A stretch of 64,000 nt of DNA from positions 425,417 to 489,416 of the forward strand of contig NZ_CP022992.1 of assembly GCF_002278075.1 (NCBI RefSeq), in the 5' to 3' direction. The position numbers were made by a program, and so were the translations under genes. Origin of the DNA: Paraburkholderia aromaticivorans. Lineage in GTDB: Bacteria > Pseudomonadota > Gammaproteobacteria > Burkholderiales > Burkholderiaceae. Shown piece after piece: positions 9,593 through 18,636 of the stretch. The first letter of the stretch is position 1. Each line of letters opens with the position of its first letter. The notes under the pieces were generated by a model, which did not search any database, was not told the DNA's origin, and saw only the letters and a list, made by a program, of their open reading frames with translations.

Positions 9593-9835
9593 GTCCTTTA
9601 GCGCGGCGTTGTCGAGCATCGATTCGGCCAACAGGCGCTTGAGCTTGTTGTTCTCCTGCTCCAGTTCCTTCAGGCGCTGCGCTTCGGAGACCGTCATCCC
9701 GCCGAACTTCGCTTTCCAGTTGTAGTAGGTCGCTTCCGAGATGCCGTACTTGCGGCACAGCTCCGCCGGCTTCAGGCCAGCCTCGGCTTCCTTCAAGATG
9801 CCGATGATTTGCTCTTCGGTGAATCGCTTTATCAT
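9575..9835 (-). CDS. IS3-family OrfA (IS407-like)
   Basis: An 86-residue helix-turn-helix protein beginning MIKRFTEEQIIGILKEAEAG and continuing LCRKYGISEATYYNWKAKFG. It ends in a leucine-zipper-like coiled coil (LKELEQENNKLKRLLAESM). This is the standard OrfA that binds IS ends and supplies the N-terminus of the OrfAB fusion. Intact, but its orfB partner is interrupted. Confidence 0.88.
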   Translation of the reverse strand: MIKRFTEEQIIGILKEAEAGLKPAELCRKYGISEATYYNWKAKFGGMTVSEAQRLKELEQENNKLKRLLAESMLDNAALKDLLARK

Positions 9836-9904
9836 TGCCGTTCCTCTCTGGAACGGACTCTACACCGTCACCGTACTAAACGCGAGGAGCAGGTCATCAT
9901 ACAG

Positions 9905-10927
9905 TTAAGCTGGTCTTACGCTGACGTGGTGCGCTTCGTAACTGCTGTCATGGGCCAGTATCGCCCAAGCCGTTCGCGCGATCTTGTTCGCCAGAGCGAC
10001 GGCTGCCACATTGGCGGGCCGCCGCTCCTGAATTCCTTTCTGCCACGCTGTTGGTACCTTCGTGTGACACAGGACCGAGCGGGCTCCATGAATCAGCAGT
10101 GTGCGCAGGTACGGGTCACCTCGCTTCGAGATGGAGCCCAATCGGATCTTGCCGCCCGTACCGCTTTGTCTCGGGACAAGACCGAGGAACGCAGCGAATT
10201 CACGTCCTGACCTGAAGGTCCTCGCGTCTCCGATGGTTGCGACCAGGGCCGTTGCGGTTAGCCTGCCGATGCCGGGCACGTCGGAAATCGCGCGACACGC
10301 CATCTCCTGTTTCTGCCACGCACCAATGCGCTTCTCGAGTTGATCGATATCGTCCTGGAACGCGTCAATGCGACGTAACTGGTCTTGCAGATTAAGCATG
10401 ATCGATGCTGGAAGTGCATCCTCCAATTCCGCCATGCGTTGCCTTACCTCGGCAAGTCCTGCCGCACGTCCTGTCCGAAACGTCACGCCAAACTCGTAGA
10501 GAAACCCACGGAGCTGGTTCACCTGCATTGTTCGAAACTTGATGAGTTGCGAGCGCATTCGGTGCAGGCTCAGCATCGCTTGCTGGTCTTCCGTCTTCGC
10601 TGCGACGGTGCGCTTTCCAGGTTGCTGAACCGCAGTCCATATCGCCTTAGCATCCGCCGCGTCGGTCTTGTTCGTTTGGACAAAGGGCCGGATAAACTGC
10701 GCATGCAACAACACGACCTCGTGTCCCAATGCCTGAATCTTACGTGCCCACCAGTGAGCGCTCCCGCATGCTTCAAGAGCGGCACGCCCGGCGGGACGCT
10801 GGGCAAGAAACGCGATCAGATCATCGCGGCCGAACCGCCGATTCGCAATCTCGCCGGTTTGGGCGTCGACCCAATATAACTGGAACACCCGCTTTGCAAC
10901 ATCCAGTCCGTATGTCGTAGCATTCAT
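9905..10927 (-). CDS. IS110-family transposase (second copy, different subtype)
   Basis: A 340-residue DEDD transposase. The start TTYGLDVAKRVFQLYWVD carries the first catalytic Asp; NKTDAADAKAIW is shared with the copy at 1.6 kb; the Tnp20 domain includes DVPGIGRLTATALVATIGD. The ATG at 10927 is used because homology starts there. It is clearly related to the first IS110 copy but not identical, so these are two separate elements. It sits 76 bases from the 3' end of a chemoreceptor gene and may have replaced that gene's last codons. Confidence 0.88.
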   Translation of the reverse strand: MNATTYGLDVAKRVFQLYWVDAQTGEIANRRFGRDDLIAFLAQRPAGRAALEACGSAHWWARKIQALGHEVVLLHAQFIRPFVQTNKTDAADAKAIWTAVQQPGKRTVAAKTEDQQAMLSLHRMRSQLIKFRTMQVNQLRGFLYEFGVTFRTGRAAGLAEVRQRMAELEDALPASIMLNLQDQLRRIDAFQDDIDQLEKRIGAWQKQEMACRAISDVPGIGRLTATALVATIGDARTFRSGREFAAFLGLVPRQSGTGGKIRLGSISKRGDPYLRTLLIHGARSVLCHTKVPTAWQKGIQERRPANVAAVALANKIARTAWAILAHDSSYEAHHVSVRPA

Positions 10928-11003
10928 TTGGGGCCTCCGTTCCTCAAGTGGTTGTGTCGCAACTCCACTTTGGCACATTGATGCCGTTCGGTTCTGGAGG
11001 CCC

Positions 11004-12656
11004 TCAATTACGTCCTCCTCCCCAATATAGGGAGGGCGGTGTCCATTCCATCTCGTCCCGAAGCGGACGCTTTGCGCTCTCCGCAGCCTTCGGCGCATGC
11101 GCACCGTTCAGGCGGAACACCGACACGAGTTCGGCCAGATACCGACCCTGATCCTCGAGCGACTGCGCTGCAGCCGCCGCCTGTTCGACGAGTGCCGCAT
11201 TCTGCTGGGTCACATGGTCCATCTGCGTCACCGCCTGGTTGACCTGCTCGATGCCGCGGCTTTGCTCTTCCGACGCAGCGGCAATTTCGCCCATGATATC
11301 CGTAACCCGCCTCACGGCCTGTGTGACCTCCGACATGGTTTTGCCGGCCTGCTCGACCTCTGCGGTTCCTTCCCGGATCTGCTCGACGGAGGTCGAGATC
11401 AGTTCCTTGATTTCCCTGGCGGCGCTCGATGAGCGCTGCGCGAGGCTGCGTACCTCGCTGGCCACGACTGCGAAGCCCCGGCCTTGCTCGCCGGCGCGTG
11501 CGGCTTCCACGGCGGCGTTCAACGCGAGAATGTTGGTCTGGAACGCGATCCCTTCAATGATGCTGGTGATCTCGGCGATTTTCGCTGAGCTTTGGTTGAT
11601 CTGACCCATCGTGCCCACTACGCGACTGACCACAGCGTTACCCTTTTCGGCAACCTCGGACGCATTCGCCGCGAGCGAACTTCCCTGGCGGGCGTTCTCC
11701 GCATTGTGCCTGACCGTGGAAGTGAGCTGTTCCATCGACGACGCCGTTTCTTCCAGCGATGCAGCCTGCTCCTCGGTGCGCGATGACAGATCAGTATTGC
11801 CCGCGGCGACTTCCTTGGCTGCGGTGCCGATAGAATCCGTCGACGACTTGATGCCAGATACGATCGACACAAGTTTCGCCTGCATATCTCCCAGCGCACG
11901 CATCAGTGCGCCCACTTCATCGATCGTGCGTGTGTCGATCGTGCGCGTCAGATCGCCGTGAGCGATCGCCTCGGCGAGGACCACGGCGTCTCGAAGCGGC
12001 GGGGCGATGAGCCGCGCAATCCACGTGGCGAGTAGCATGGCGAGAATGGCCGACACGACCACCCCCGCAACGAGCGCGATCTGGGTCCTGACCTGGAGCG
12101 AGGCGACCTCCTGTGCGCGCGCGGAGAGCAGCACCGCTTCAGCGTTCGAGACCTCGGCTATGACCGCGCGCATGGAATCCATGCGCTGCTTGCCGGGGTG
12201 GGTGCGAAACGAGGCGATGAAGGCGTCCATCTGCACATTGCCCGCGTCCACTGTCCTGCGCTGCTCGATGAGTTTCCCGGCAAAATCCGATACCCACGCC
12301 GCTTCCTGCGCCCCGAGCCTGCGAAGTCGCTCCTGCTGCGCGGCATTATCGCTCGTAAGCGCTTGAGCTTTCTCCAGATTCTGCCTGAAGGCATCGCTTC
12401 CCTGGTGAAACGGCTCGAGAAATGCGTCGTCTCCGGTAAGTGCATAACCGCGCACGCCGGTTTCCATGTTGATCAGGCTTTCTGCCAGGGCCCGGCTCGC
12501 GTCAATCACCTGATAGCTGTGAACGTTCCATGCATTGGCGGCCGTAACGGCTGAAAAAAACGAATAGAACAGCACGCCGAGCACGGCCAGGATGGCGACC
12601 ACCACGCCAAAGCCCAGATAAAGCTTGTGCGCGACACGAAGATTGGACAGTTTCAT
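11004..12656 (-). CDS. Methyl-accepting chemotaxis protein
   Basis: A 550-residue inner-membrane chemoreceptor that would signal to CheA. It has an N-terminal membrane segment (about 12-32, [20 protein letters not shown]), a short CHASE3-like helical periplasmic domain (about 35-190), a second membrane segment (about 192-212), a HAMP linker, and the cytoplasmic signalling coil. The hairpin tip reads [20 protein letters not shown]. The ATG at 12656 precedes the membrane segment. The tail after VFRLNG looks unlike the family and ends in GGGRN beside the IS110 element, so the extreme C-terminus may be insertion-derived. The ligand is unknown. Confidence 0.88.
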   Translation of the reverse strand: MKLSNLRVAHKLYLGFGVVVAILAVLGVLFYSFFSAVTAANAWNVHSYQVIDASRALAESLINMETGVRGYALTGDDAFLEPFHQGSDAFRQNLEKAQALTSDNAAQQERLRRLGAQEAAWVSDFAGKLIEQRRTVDAGNVQMDAFIASFRTHPGKQRMDSMRAVIAEVSNAEAVLLSARAQEVASLQVRTQIALVAGVVVSAILAMLLATWIARLIAPPLRDAVVLAEAIAHGDLTRTIDTRTIDEVGALMRALGDMQAKLVSIVSGIKSSTDSIGTAAKEVAAGNTDLSSRTEEQAASLEETASSMEQLTSTVRHNAENARQGSSLAANASEVAEKGNAVVSRVVGTMGQINQSSAKIAEITSIIEGIAFQTNILALNAAVEAARAGEQGRGFAVVASEVRSLAQRSSSAAREIKELISTSVEQIREGTAEVEQAGKTMSEVTQAVRRVTDIMGEIAAASEEQSRGIEQVNQAVTQMDHVTQQNAALVEQAAAAAQSLEDQGRYLAELVSVFRLNGAHAPKAAESAKRPLRDEMEWTPPSLYWGGGRN

Positions 12657-12767
12657 GAAGTTCCCACGAATAGTGCATGACAGGCCGGCGGCCGATTCGC
12701 GGCAGGCCTTGCGCGAAGCCTGCGCGCCCACTTGACCAGATAACGGCATCTGCCACCAGATCTTGAG

Positions 12768-12824
12768 GCGCAGGGCGGGGTGATTTCGCCGCTGCTCAGT
12801 AACATCTATCTCACCGAGGTAGCC
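12768..12824 (+). pseudogene. Scrap of a group II intron reverse transcriptase
   Basis: One short frame reads [18 protein letters not shown]. This is the conserved block around [14 protein letters not shown] of group II intron-encoded reverse transcriptases. No other domain, YADD motif or intron RNA domain V was found nearby. It is joined head to head with an IS256 scrap, so it is debris from deletion or recombination. Confidence 0.6.
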
Positions 12825-12956
12825 AGACCACTCTCGCCGAGAATCGACTCCGCATCCTTGTTCTGCACGTGCGCCAGCAGTTGATCGATCAGCTCATCGG
12901 GGAACAACTTCGGTGCCTTCGGTCTTGCTCTTCTTCGTCAGGGTTGCTTCGGTCAC
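12820..12956 (-). pseudogene. N-terminal scrap of an IS256-family transposase
   Basis: The minus strand reads [20 protein letters not shown], then [10 protein letters not shown], the opening of a different IS256 transposase from the one at 2.8 kb. A GTG at 12956 opens TEATLTKKSKTEGT in a neighbouring frame, so the start may be frameshifted. It ends where the group II fragment begins. Confidence 0.55.
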
Positions 12957-13010
12957 CCGACGACGTTCCACCACTCGACGAGGATCCGCTTGACGATCCG
13001 TTCTGACCTT

Positions 13011-13039
13011 CGGCCCCGGCGTTCATCTCGCCGGGGCCG
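13011..13039. terminator. Strong GC hairpin, possible terminator
   Basis: A perfect 11-bp stem, CGGCCCCGGCG pairing with CGCCGGGGCCG around a 7-base loop. Only a loose pyrimidine tract (CTTCTCATT) follows on the plus strand, so intrinsic termination is plausible but not certain. It may have belonged to the lost lpxL-like gene context. Confidence 0.45.
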
Positions 13040-13204
13040 CTTCTCATTGCCGCCCGTACGCGCGACGGTCCCCGTTTGGCGTCCCGTTCCGTCGCGCGTT
13101 GCTCAAGACAGCCTTCTCCTCGTCGGCCGCGCGACGAATTTCATCGTCTCACCTTGAATAGCACGCGACGCCGAACCTATTCCAGCGCGCGACGTAACCG
13201 TCTG

Positions 13205-13432
13205 GCGCGCCTCGGACGTGCGCGGGTCGTACCTTTCGTGACTGAGGTGCTGCCCGAGGGCTACAAGATGATTTTCGAGCCCTTGAAGGACTTCACGTCT
13301 GGCGACGATGCCACTGACGCAACCCGCATGAATGCGTTTCTCGAACAGGAAATCGAACGATTGCCCGACCAGTATTACTGGGTAGATCGCCTTTTCAAGA
13401 ATCTCCCGGCTGATGTGGCTGCGGTGTACTGA
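13205..13432 (+). pseudogene. 3' remnant of an LpxL/HtrB-type lipid A acyltransferase gene
   Basis: The frame reads RVVPFVTEVLPEGYKMIFEP, then DATRMNAFLEQEIERLPDQY and YWVDRLFKNLP. This is the C-terminal third of bacterial lauroyl-type acyltransferases (DTxRMNxxLExxIxxxPxQYxWxHRRFK). The catalytic HxxxxD region is absent and WVHRRFK has decayed to WVDRLFK. Upstream frame content has no similarity. It is a relic of the sequence into which the hydrogenase island or the mobile debris was inserted. Confidence 0.6.
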
Positions 13433-13542
13433 TGCCCACTGCGTCGCGCTCGCAACCATCGCGGCATCGCTGACAGTTCCCGCGACGTCAGGGACGATGA
13501 ATGGCAGCGAGGTTGGCATTCCGTTATCGCTTTGTTCGAGAC

Positions 13543-13563
13543 ATCGATAAATCATTTATCGAT
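13543..13563. promoter_or_regulatory. Perfect 21-bp palindrome, candidate upstream activator site
   Basis: Arms ATCGATAAAT and ATTTATCGAT are separated by a single C. It lies 100 bp upstream of the -24/-12 element, the spacing expected for an NtrC-family enhancer. HoxA is the obvious candidate ligand because its gene is in the same operon. Binding of another dimeric regulator (FNR/CRP or LysR type) cannot be excluded. Confidence 0.5.
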
Positions 13564-13663
13564 TATCCCGGGCAGCCCTGCCTGCGGACAGACTTCACGA
13601 TCACATGCTGGAGCCATTCCCAGCAAGGCCGGCATGCCCATGCCTCGCCATCCAACGGCTGTA

Positions 13664-13679
13664 TGGCGCGATATTTGCT
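13664..13679 (+). promoter_or_regulatory. Sigma-54 promoter of the hox operon
   Basis: TGGCGCGATATTTGCT matches the sigma-54 consensus TGGCACG-N4-TTGCW with one deviation (A to G) and exact spacing of the GG and GC pairs. It is 87 bases upstream of hoxK. In C. necator the membrane-bound hydrogenase promoter is sigma-54 dependent and activated by HoxA; both parts are present here. Confidence 0.75.
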
Positions 13680-13765
13680 TAAGTGGCGGGTGAGTTTGCG
13701 CGACCGGCTGCTGGACCGGAGGCCCGACGCACTCCCCACAATAAGCTACAGTCAGGAGACGTTCA

Positions 13766-14860
13766 GTGATTGAAACGTTCTATGAGGTGATGCGGCGGCA
13801 AGGCATCTCTCGTCGCAGCTTCCTTAAATATTGTTCGTTGACCGCCGCCTCCCTGGGTCTGGGTCCGGCCTTCGTGCCGCGAATCGCACACGCCATGGAA
13901 ACGAAACCGCGTACCCCGGTGCTGTGGCTCCATGGGCTTGAGTGCACCTGCTGTTCGGAATCGTTCATCCGTTCGGCCCATCCGCTCGCAAAAGACGTTG
14001 TGCTGTCGATGATTTCGCTCGACTACGACGACACCCTGATGGCGTCGGCAGGCCACCAGGCCGAGGCGATCCTCGACCGTGTCATGACGAAGTACAAGGG
14101 CAACTACATTCTCGCGGTCGAAGGCAATCCGCCTCTGAATCAGGACGGCATGAGCTGCATCATCGGCGGCCGTCCGTTCGTCGAGCAACTCAAGCGCGTG
14201 TCCGCAGATGCGAAGGCCATCATCTCGTGGGGCTCGTGCGCATCCTGGGGCTGCGTTCAGGCTGCCAAGCCGAATCCGACCCAGGCCACCCCGGTACACA
14301 AGGTCATCACCGACAAGCCGATCATCAAGGTGCCAGGCTGTCCGCCGATCGCGGAAGTGATGACCGGTGTCATTACCTACATGCTGACTTTTGACCGCAT
14401 TCCGGAACTGGACCGCCAGGGCCGGCCGAAGATGTTCTACAGCCAGCGGATTCACGACAAGTGCTATCGGCGTCCGCACTTCGACGCGGGCCAGTTCGTC
14501 GAATCATGGGACGACGAGTCGGCTCGCAAGGGTTACTGCCTGTACAAGGTCGGCTGCAAGGGGCCGACGACCTATAACGCGTGTTCGACCACGCGCTGGA
14601 ACGACGGCACGAGTTTCCCGATCCAGTCGGGACACGGTTGCATCGGCTGCTCCGAAGACGGCTTCTGGGACAAGGGTTCGTTCTATGACCGCCTGACCAA
14701 CATCAATCAGTTCGGCATCGAGGCGAATGCCGACAAGGTCGGCGGGACCGCAGCCGGTGTGGTCGGCGCAGCAGTGGCTGCGCATGCCGCGGCATCGGTG
14801 ATCAAACGCATGTCGACCCGCAAGGACGAACGGACTCCCGATCCGAGGGTCGATCATTGA
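13766..14860 (+). CDS. hoxK: Membrane-bound [NiFe] hydrogenase small subunit (O2-tolerant type)
   Basis: The electron-transferring FeS subunit of the H2-oxidising, periplasm-facing hydrogenase; 364 residues (HupS family). A Tat signal ([14 protein letters not shown]) ends at AHA43. In mature numbering the proximal-cluster cysteines are 17, 19, 20, 115, 120 and 149 (precursor Cys60, 62, 63, 158, 163, 192). They sit in LECTCCSES and GSCASWGC. The two extra cysteines (19 and 120) are the hallmark of the [4Fe-3S] cluster that gives oxygen tolerance. The C-terminal hydrophobic stretch (about 330-350) anchors the protein. GTG start with AGGAGA upstream; first gene after the sigma-54 promoter. Confidence 0.96.
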   Translation: MIETFYEVMRRQGISRRSFLKYCSLTAASLGLGPAFVPRIAHAMETKPRTPVLWLHGLECTCCSESFIRSAHPLAKDVVLSMISLDYDDTLMASAGHQAEAILDRVMTKYKGNYILAVEGNPPLNQDGMSCIIGGRPFVEQLKRVSADAKAIISWGSCASWGCVQAAKPNPTQATPVHKVITDKPIIKVPGCPPIAEVMTGVITYMLTFDRIPELDRQGRPKMFYSQRIHDKCYRRPHFDAGQFVESWDDESARKGYCLYKVGCKGPTTYNACSTTRWNDGTSFPIQSGHGCIGCSEDGFWDKGSFYDRLTNINQFGIEANADKVGGTAAGVVGAAVAAHAAASVIKRMSTRKDERTPDPRVDH

Positions 14861-14913
14861 TTCCGCAAGCAATTCAACAAACCCGATACTTCCCCATACA
14901 CGAGATCAGCAGC

Positions 14914-16770
14914 ATGCCAGCTTACTCGACGCAAGGCTTTAATCTGGACGACAGTGGTAGGCGGATCGTGGTTGATCCGGTCACGCGCATCGAAGGACAC
15001 ATGCGCTGTGAAGTCAACCTCGATTCGAACAATGTGATCCGCAATGCCGTCTCGACCGGCACCATGTGGCGCGGTCTGGAAGTTATTCTGAAGGGGCGAG
15101 ACCCGCGCGATGCCTGGGCGTTCGTCGAACGTATTTGCGGCGTGTGTACGGGCTGTCATGCGCTCGCTTCGGTGCGGGCCGTCGAAGACGCGCTCGGCAT
15201 CAGCGTGCCGAAGAATGCCTATCTGATCCGCTCGATCATGGCCAAGACGCTGCAGGTGCACGATCACGCCGTGCATTTCTATCACCTGCACGCCCTCGAC
15301 TGGGTCGATGTACTGGCCGCGCTCAATGCGGATCCGAAGCGTACCTCGGAGCTGCAGCAACTGGTGTCTCCGGAGCATCCACTGTCATCACCGGGCTACT
15401 TCCGCGATATCCAGAACCGGCTCAAGCGCTTTGTCGAGAGCGGTCAGCTCGGCCCGTTCAGCAACGCGTACTGGGGCTCCAAGGCCTATGTCCTGCCGCC
15501 CGAGGCGAACCTGATGGCGGTCACGCATTATCTCGAGGCGCTCGATCTGCAAAAGGAGTGGGTCAAGATCCATACGATCTTCGGCGGCAAGAATCCGCAC
15601 CCGAACTATCTTGTGGGCGGCGTGCCGTGTGCGATCAACCTGGACGGCGATCTGGCCGCGGGTGCGCCGATCAACATGGAGCGGCTCAATTTCGTCAAGG
15701 CACGCATCGACGAGATCATCGAGTTCAACAAGAACGTTTATGTACCAGACGTGCTTGCGATCGGCACGCTGTACAAGCAGGCGGGCTGGCTTTACGGCGG
15801 TGGCCTGTCGGCGACCAACGTGATGGACTATGGCGACTATGCCAAGGTGGCGGGCGACAAGCGCACCGATCAACTGCCCGGCGGCGCGATCCTGAACGGC
15901 AATTGGGACGAGGTGCTGCCGGTCGATCCGCGCGATCCGGAGCAGGTACAGGAATTCGTTGCGCACAGCTGGTATCAGTACGCAGACGAATCGCGCGGCC
16001 TGCATCCGTGGGACGGCGTGACGGAGCCGAACTACGTGCTCGGCGCGCATACCCAGGGTACCCGGACGCAAATCGAGCGTATCGACGAGAGCGAGAAATA
16101 CTCGTGGATCAAGTCGCCGCGCTGGCGCGGCCACGCGATGGAAGTCGGTCCGCTGTCGCGCTACATCCTGTCGTACGCGCATGCCAAGGCGGGCAATCAG
16201 TATTGCCTGCGGCCGAAGGAGCAGCTTGAATACTCGGTGGAAATGATCAACTCGGCGCTACCGAAGGCGCTCGCTCTGCCTACCACCGATCTGGATCTCA
16301 AGACGCTGTTGCCGACCACCATCGGCCGCACGCTGGCACGTGCACTCGAAGGCCAGTACGCCGGCGAAATGATGGCCGACGACTACAACGACCTGATCGA
16401 CAATCTGCGCGGCGGGGATCTCGCGACCGCGAATGTCGACAAGTGGGATCCGTCGACCTGGCCGAGCGAGGCCAAGGGTGTGGGCGTGGTGGCCGCACCG
16501 CGTGGCGCGCTCGGGCACTGGATTCACATCAAGGATGGCCGTATCGAGAATTACCAGTGCGTCGTGCCGACCACGTGGAACGGCAGCCCGCGCGATCCGA
16601 GCGGTCAGATCGGCGCATTCGAGGCATCGCTGCTTAATACGCCGATGGTCAATCCGGAACAGCCGGTAGAGATCCTGCGTACGCTGCATTCGTTCGATCC
16701 GTGTCTCGCCTGTTCGACCCACGTGATGAGCGAGGACGGCCGCGATCTCGCCACGGTCAAGGTCCGATAG
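14914..16770 (+). CDS. hoxG: Membrane-bound [NiFe] hydrogenase large subunit
   Basis: Carries the Ni-Fe(CN)2CO active site that splits H2; 618 residues. L1 motif [10 protein letters not shown]. The N-terminal nickel ligands are Cys75 and Cys78 in [10 protein letters not shown]; the C-terminal pair is Cys597 and Cys600 in [10 protein letters not shown] 15-residue tail after His603 is the peptide removed by HoxM once nickel is inserted. I chose the ATG at 14914 because [12 protein letters not shown] matches the known N-terminus; an in-frame ATG at 14857 overlapping hoxK adds 19 unrelated residues. It is exported with HoxK by the Tat system. Confidence 0.96.
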   Translation: MPAYSTQGFNLDDSGRRIVVDPVTRIEGHMRCEVNLDSNNVIRNAVSTGTMWRGLEVILKGRDPRDAWAFVERICGVCTGCHALASVRAVEDALGISVPKNAYLIRSIMAKTLQVHDHAVHFYHLHALDWVDVLAALNADPKRTSELQQLVSPEHPLSSPGYFRDIQNRLKRFVESGQLGPFSNAYWGSKAYVLPPEANLMAVTHYLEALDLQKEWVKIHTIFGGKNPHPNYLVGGVPCAINLDGDLAAGAPINMERLNFVKARIDEIIEFNKNVYVPDVLAIGTLYKQAGWLYGGGLSATNVMDYGDYAKVAGDKRTDQLPGGAILNGNWDEVLPVDPRDPEQVQEFVAHSWYQYADESRGLHPWDGVTEPNYVLGAHTQGTRTQIERIDESEKYSWIKSPRWRGHAMEVGPLSRYILSYAHAKAGNQYCLRPKEQLEYSVEMINSALPKALALPTTDLDLKTLLPTTIGRTLARALEGQYAGEMMADDYNDLIDNLRGGDLATANVDKWDPSTWPSEAKGVGVVAAPRGALGHWIHIKDGRIENYQCVVPTTWNGSPRDPSGQIGAFEASLLNTPMVNPEQPVEILRTLHSFDPCLACSTHVMSEDGRDLATVKVR

Positions 16771-16892
16771 GCACGGTGTGAACGGTTACGGTCCGATGTC
16801 CGGTCGAGCATTCAGGGTGCCGCGCCCGACCGGATCCGTCCGACGGGCGTCGGTATATTGACGTCACGGCGTTACATTCAGGAGACGAAGAC

Positions 16893-17618
16893 ATGACAAC
16901 ACCTGTCCCGGCAGGTCACGGCGCCAATCAGGCGCGGCAGGATGGCGGCCCCGCAGAGGCGGTCACGGCTGTGTATGTGTACCAGGCGCCGGTCCGGATC
17001 TGGCACTGGATCAATGCTGCCGCCATCGTGGTGCTTGCCGTAACCGGATACTTCATCGGTTCACCGATCGCGACCAGACCGGGCGAGGCGAGTGCCAATT
17101 TCATGATGGGCTATATCCGCTTCGCGCACTTCTCGGCGGCATATATCTTCACTATCGGCATGCTCGGGCGCGTGTACTGGGCGTTTGTCGGCAACAAGCA
17201 TGCGCGCGAGCTGTTTCACGTACCGATCTTCACGCGCGCCTACTGGAGCGATCTTGCCTCGATGCTGCGCTGGTACGGCTTCATCTCGAAGCGTCCGAAC
17301 CGCTATACCGGACACAATCCGCTCGCGCGTTTCGCGATGTTCTTCATCTTCGTGCTCAGTTCGTTCTTTATGATCCTGACCGGCTTCGCACTGTACAGCG
17401 AAGGCGCCCAGGCGGGCTCGTGGGAGGACCATCTGTTCGGTTGGGTCATCCCGCTGTTCGGCCAGCCGCAGGATGTGCATACCTGGCATCACCTCGGGAT
17501 GTGGGTGATCATCGTATTCGTGATCCTGCACGTCTACGCGGCGATCCGCGAAGACATCATGGGGCGGCAGAGTGTCGTCAGCACGATAGTTTCCGGCTAT
17601 CGGACCCTCAAGGACTAA
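16893..17618 (+). CDS. hoxZ: Hydrogenase cytochrome b subunit
   Basis: Di-haem cytochrome b561-type membrane protein that anchors HoxKG and passes electrons to quinone; 241 residues. Four membrane segments lie at about 38-56, 75-97, 145-166 and 198-220. Candidate haem ligands are His38 (RIWHWIN), His79 (RFAHFS), His199/200 (TWHHLG) and His213 (ILHVYA). The ribosome site AGGAGACGAAG is strong. The 122-base gap after hoxG holds a CGCCCG/CGGGCG hairpin but no separate promoter that I can defend. Confidence 0.94.
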   Translation: MTTPVPAGHGANQARQDGGPAEAVTAVYVYQAPVRIWHWINAAAIVVLAVTGYFIGSPIATRPGEASANFMMGYIRFAHFSAAYIFTIGMLGRVYWAFVGNKHARELFHVPIFTRAYWSDLASMLRWYGFISKRPNRYTGHNPLARFAMFFIFVLSSFFMILTGFALYSEGAQAGSWEDHLFGWVIPLFGQPQDVHTWHHLGMWVIIVFVILHVYAAIREDIMGRQSVVSTIVSGYRTLKD

Positions 17619-17632
17619 TCGGCAGGGACGTC

Positions 17633-18295
17633 ATGCATAGCCAGCCATTCGTGAATCCGCGACCGCAACCGACCGAGGCAGCGGGACCGATCATCGTGCT
17701 CGGTATCGGTAACGTATTGTGGGCCGATGAAGGCTTCGGGGTCCGTTGTGTCGAGCTGCTGCAACAGCGTTACGCGTTCGCCCCGCATGTGCAGCTGGTC
17801 GACGGCGGAACGCAGGGGCTTTATCTGATCTCGTACGTGCAGTCGGCCGAACGACTGCTGATTCTCGATGCGATCGATTATGGTCTGGCACCCGGCACGC
17901 TGAGGATCATCGAGGACGAGGAAGTACCGAAATTCCTCGGCGCGAAGAAGATGAGCCTCCATCAAACCGGTTTCCAGGAAGTGCTGCAACTGGCCGAGCT
18001 GACCGGCCACTACCCGCAGCGCGTGGTGCTCGTCGGCTGTCAGCCCGAGGAGCTCGACGATTACGGCGGCAGTCTGCGTCCGGCCGTGAAGGCTGCGCTG
18101 GAGCCCGCCATCGAACGTGCCTGCGAGGTCCTGTGCGAGTGGGGCGCGGAACCGGTGCCGCGTTCGGGCACGCTCGCTCCGGATGAGGCCGTGACCACCG
18201 AGCATCTCGCGATCACGCGTTACGAGGCGGAACGCCCGACCGAGCAGGATGCTTGCCGGACCGGCGACGCGCGTTTCTTCTCTCATCACGGTTAA
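17633..18295 (+). CDS. hoxM: Hydrogenase maturation endopeptidase
   Basis: HybD/HupD-family protease of 220 residues that removes the C-terminal peptide of HoxG after the Ni-Fe centre is complete. The glycine-rich start reads VLGIGNVLWADEGFGVR, with the nickel-sensing Glu in DEGFG. The second acidic site is in LILDAIDYG, and the His site is in KKMSLHQTGF. The ATG at 17633 follows the hoxZ stop by 14 bases. The C-terminal 30 residues are extra and poorly conserved. Confidence 0.93.
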   Translation: MHSQPFVNPRPQPTEAAGPIIVLGIGNVLWADEGFGVRCVELLQQRYAFAPHVQLVDGGTQGLYLISYVQSAERLLILDAIDYGLAPGTLRIIEDEEVPKFLGAKKMSLHQTGFQEVLQLAELTGHYPQRVVLVGCQPEELDDYGGSLRPAVKAALEPAIERACEVLCEWGAEPVPRSGTLAPDEAVTTEHLAITRYEAERPTEQDACRTGDARFFSHHG

Positions 18296-18305
18296 AGGGC
18301 ATTCA

Positions 18306-18611
18306 ATGTGTATCGGCATTCCGATGCGTGTGCTGGCGGTCGAGCCCGGTAACGCGTTATGTCTCGGGCGCGGCGGACAGCGGCGCATCTCGACCATCCT
18401 CGTCGGCGAGTGCCGCGCGGGGGACTGGTTGCTGGTATTTCTCGACTCGGCGCGCGAACGTATCGATGCCGCACGTGCGGCGGAGATAGACGCAACGCTC
18501 GATTTGCTGCAGGCCGCGCTGACCGATCAGCCGGCAGCGGCGGGCGAAGCCGCGTTTTCATTGCCATCGGCCATGACGGCCGAGCAACTCGCGGCGCTGG
18601 TCGGCCGATGA
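18306..18611 (+). CDS. hoxL: HypC-family chaperone of the membrane-bound hydrogenase
   Basis: A 101-residue HypC/HupF paralogue dedicated to the large subunit. It begins MCIGIPMRVL; the N-terminal Cys2 is the residue that contacts the Fe(CN)2CO unit and the HoxG active site. HoxL is thought to carry the iron cofactor from the HypCDE machinery to pre-HoxG. Start at ATG 18306, 10 bases after hoxM. The window also has a separate hypC, which is normal for C. necator-type clusters. Confidence 0.9.
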   Translation: MCIGIPMRVLAVEPGNALCLGRGGQRRISTILVGECRAGDWLLVFLDSARERIDAARAAEIDATLDLLQAALTDQPAAAGEAAFSLPSAMTAEQLAALVGR

Positions 18612-18636
18612 ACCTTCAGCCCATGAGGAGTGGTTG

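Larger units (their letters stand above)
6053..9896 (-). mobile_element. IS3-family element (IS407-like) interrupted by IS21
   Basis: Outer element of a nested pair. The left end begins TGACCTGCCCCCGG at 6053; the right end, read inward on the minus strand from 9896, begins TGACCTGCTCCTCG, and both continue to a shared TAGAGTCCG. Between them lie orfA and orfB of an IS407-type IS3 element, with orfB split by an IS21 insertion. The flanking tetranucleotides differ (CCTG left, TCAT right), so no 4-bp target duplication survives. One end has probably been rearranged. Confidence 0.8.
13433..13765. other. Hydrogenase operon control region
   Basis: 333 bases between the acyltransferase relic and hoxK. 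No credible gene. The stretch holds a 21-bp perfect palindrome at 13543-13563, a sigma-54 -24/-12 element at 13664-13679, and a ribosome site AGGAGA about 6 bases before the hoxK GTG. The order (distal dyad, about 100 bp, -24/-12, start) fits an enhancer-dependent promoter. Confidence 0.65.

Noticed and set aside
6049..9900. Target-site duplication for the outer IS3 element
   Set aside because: The flanking tetranucleotides are CCTG and TCAT and do not match, although the inverted ends do.
13501..13773. 90-codon plus-strand frame directly before hoxK
   Set aside because: No similarity or ribosome site, and it runs through the palindrome and the sigma-54 promoter, so it is better read as control region.
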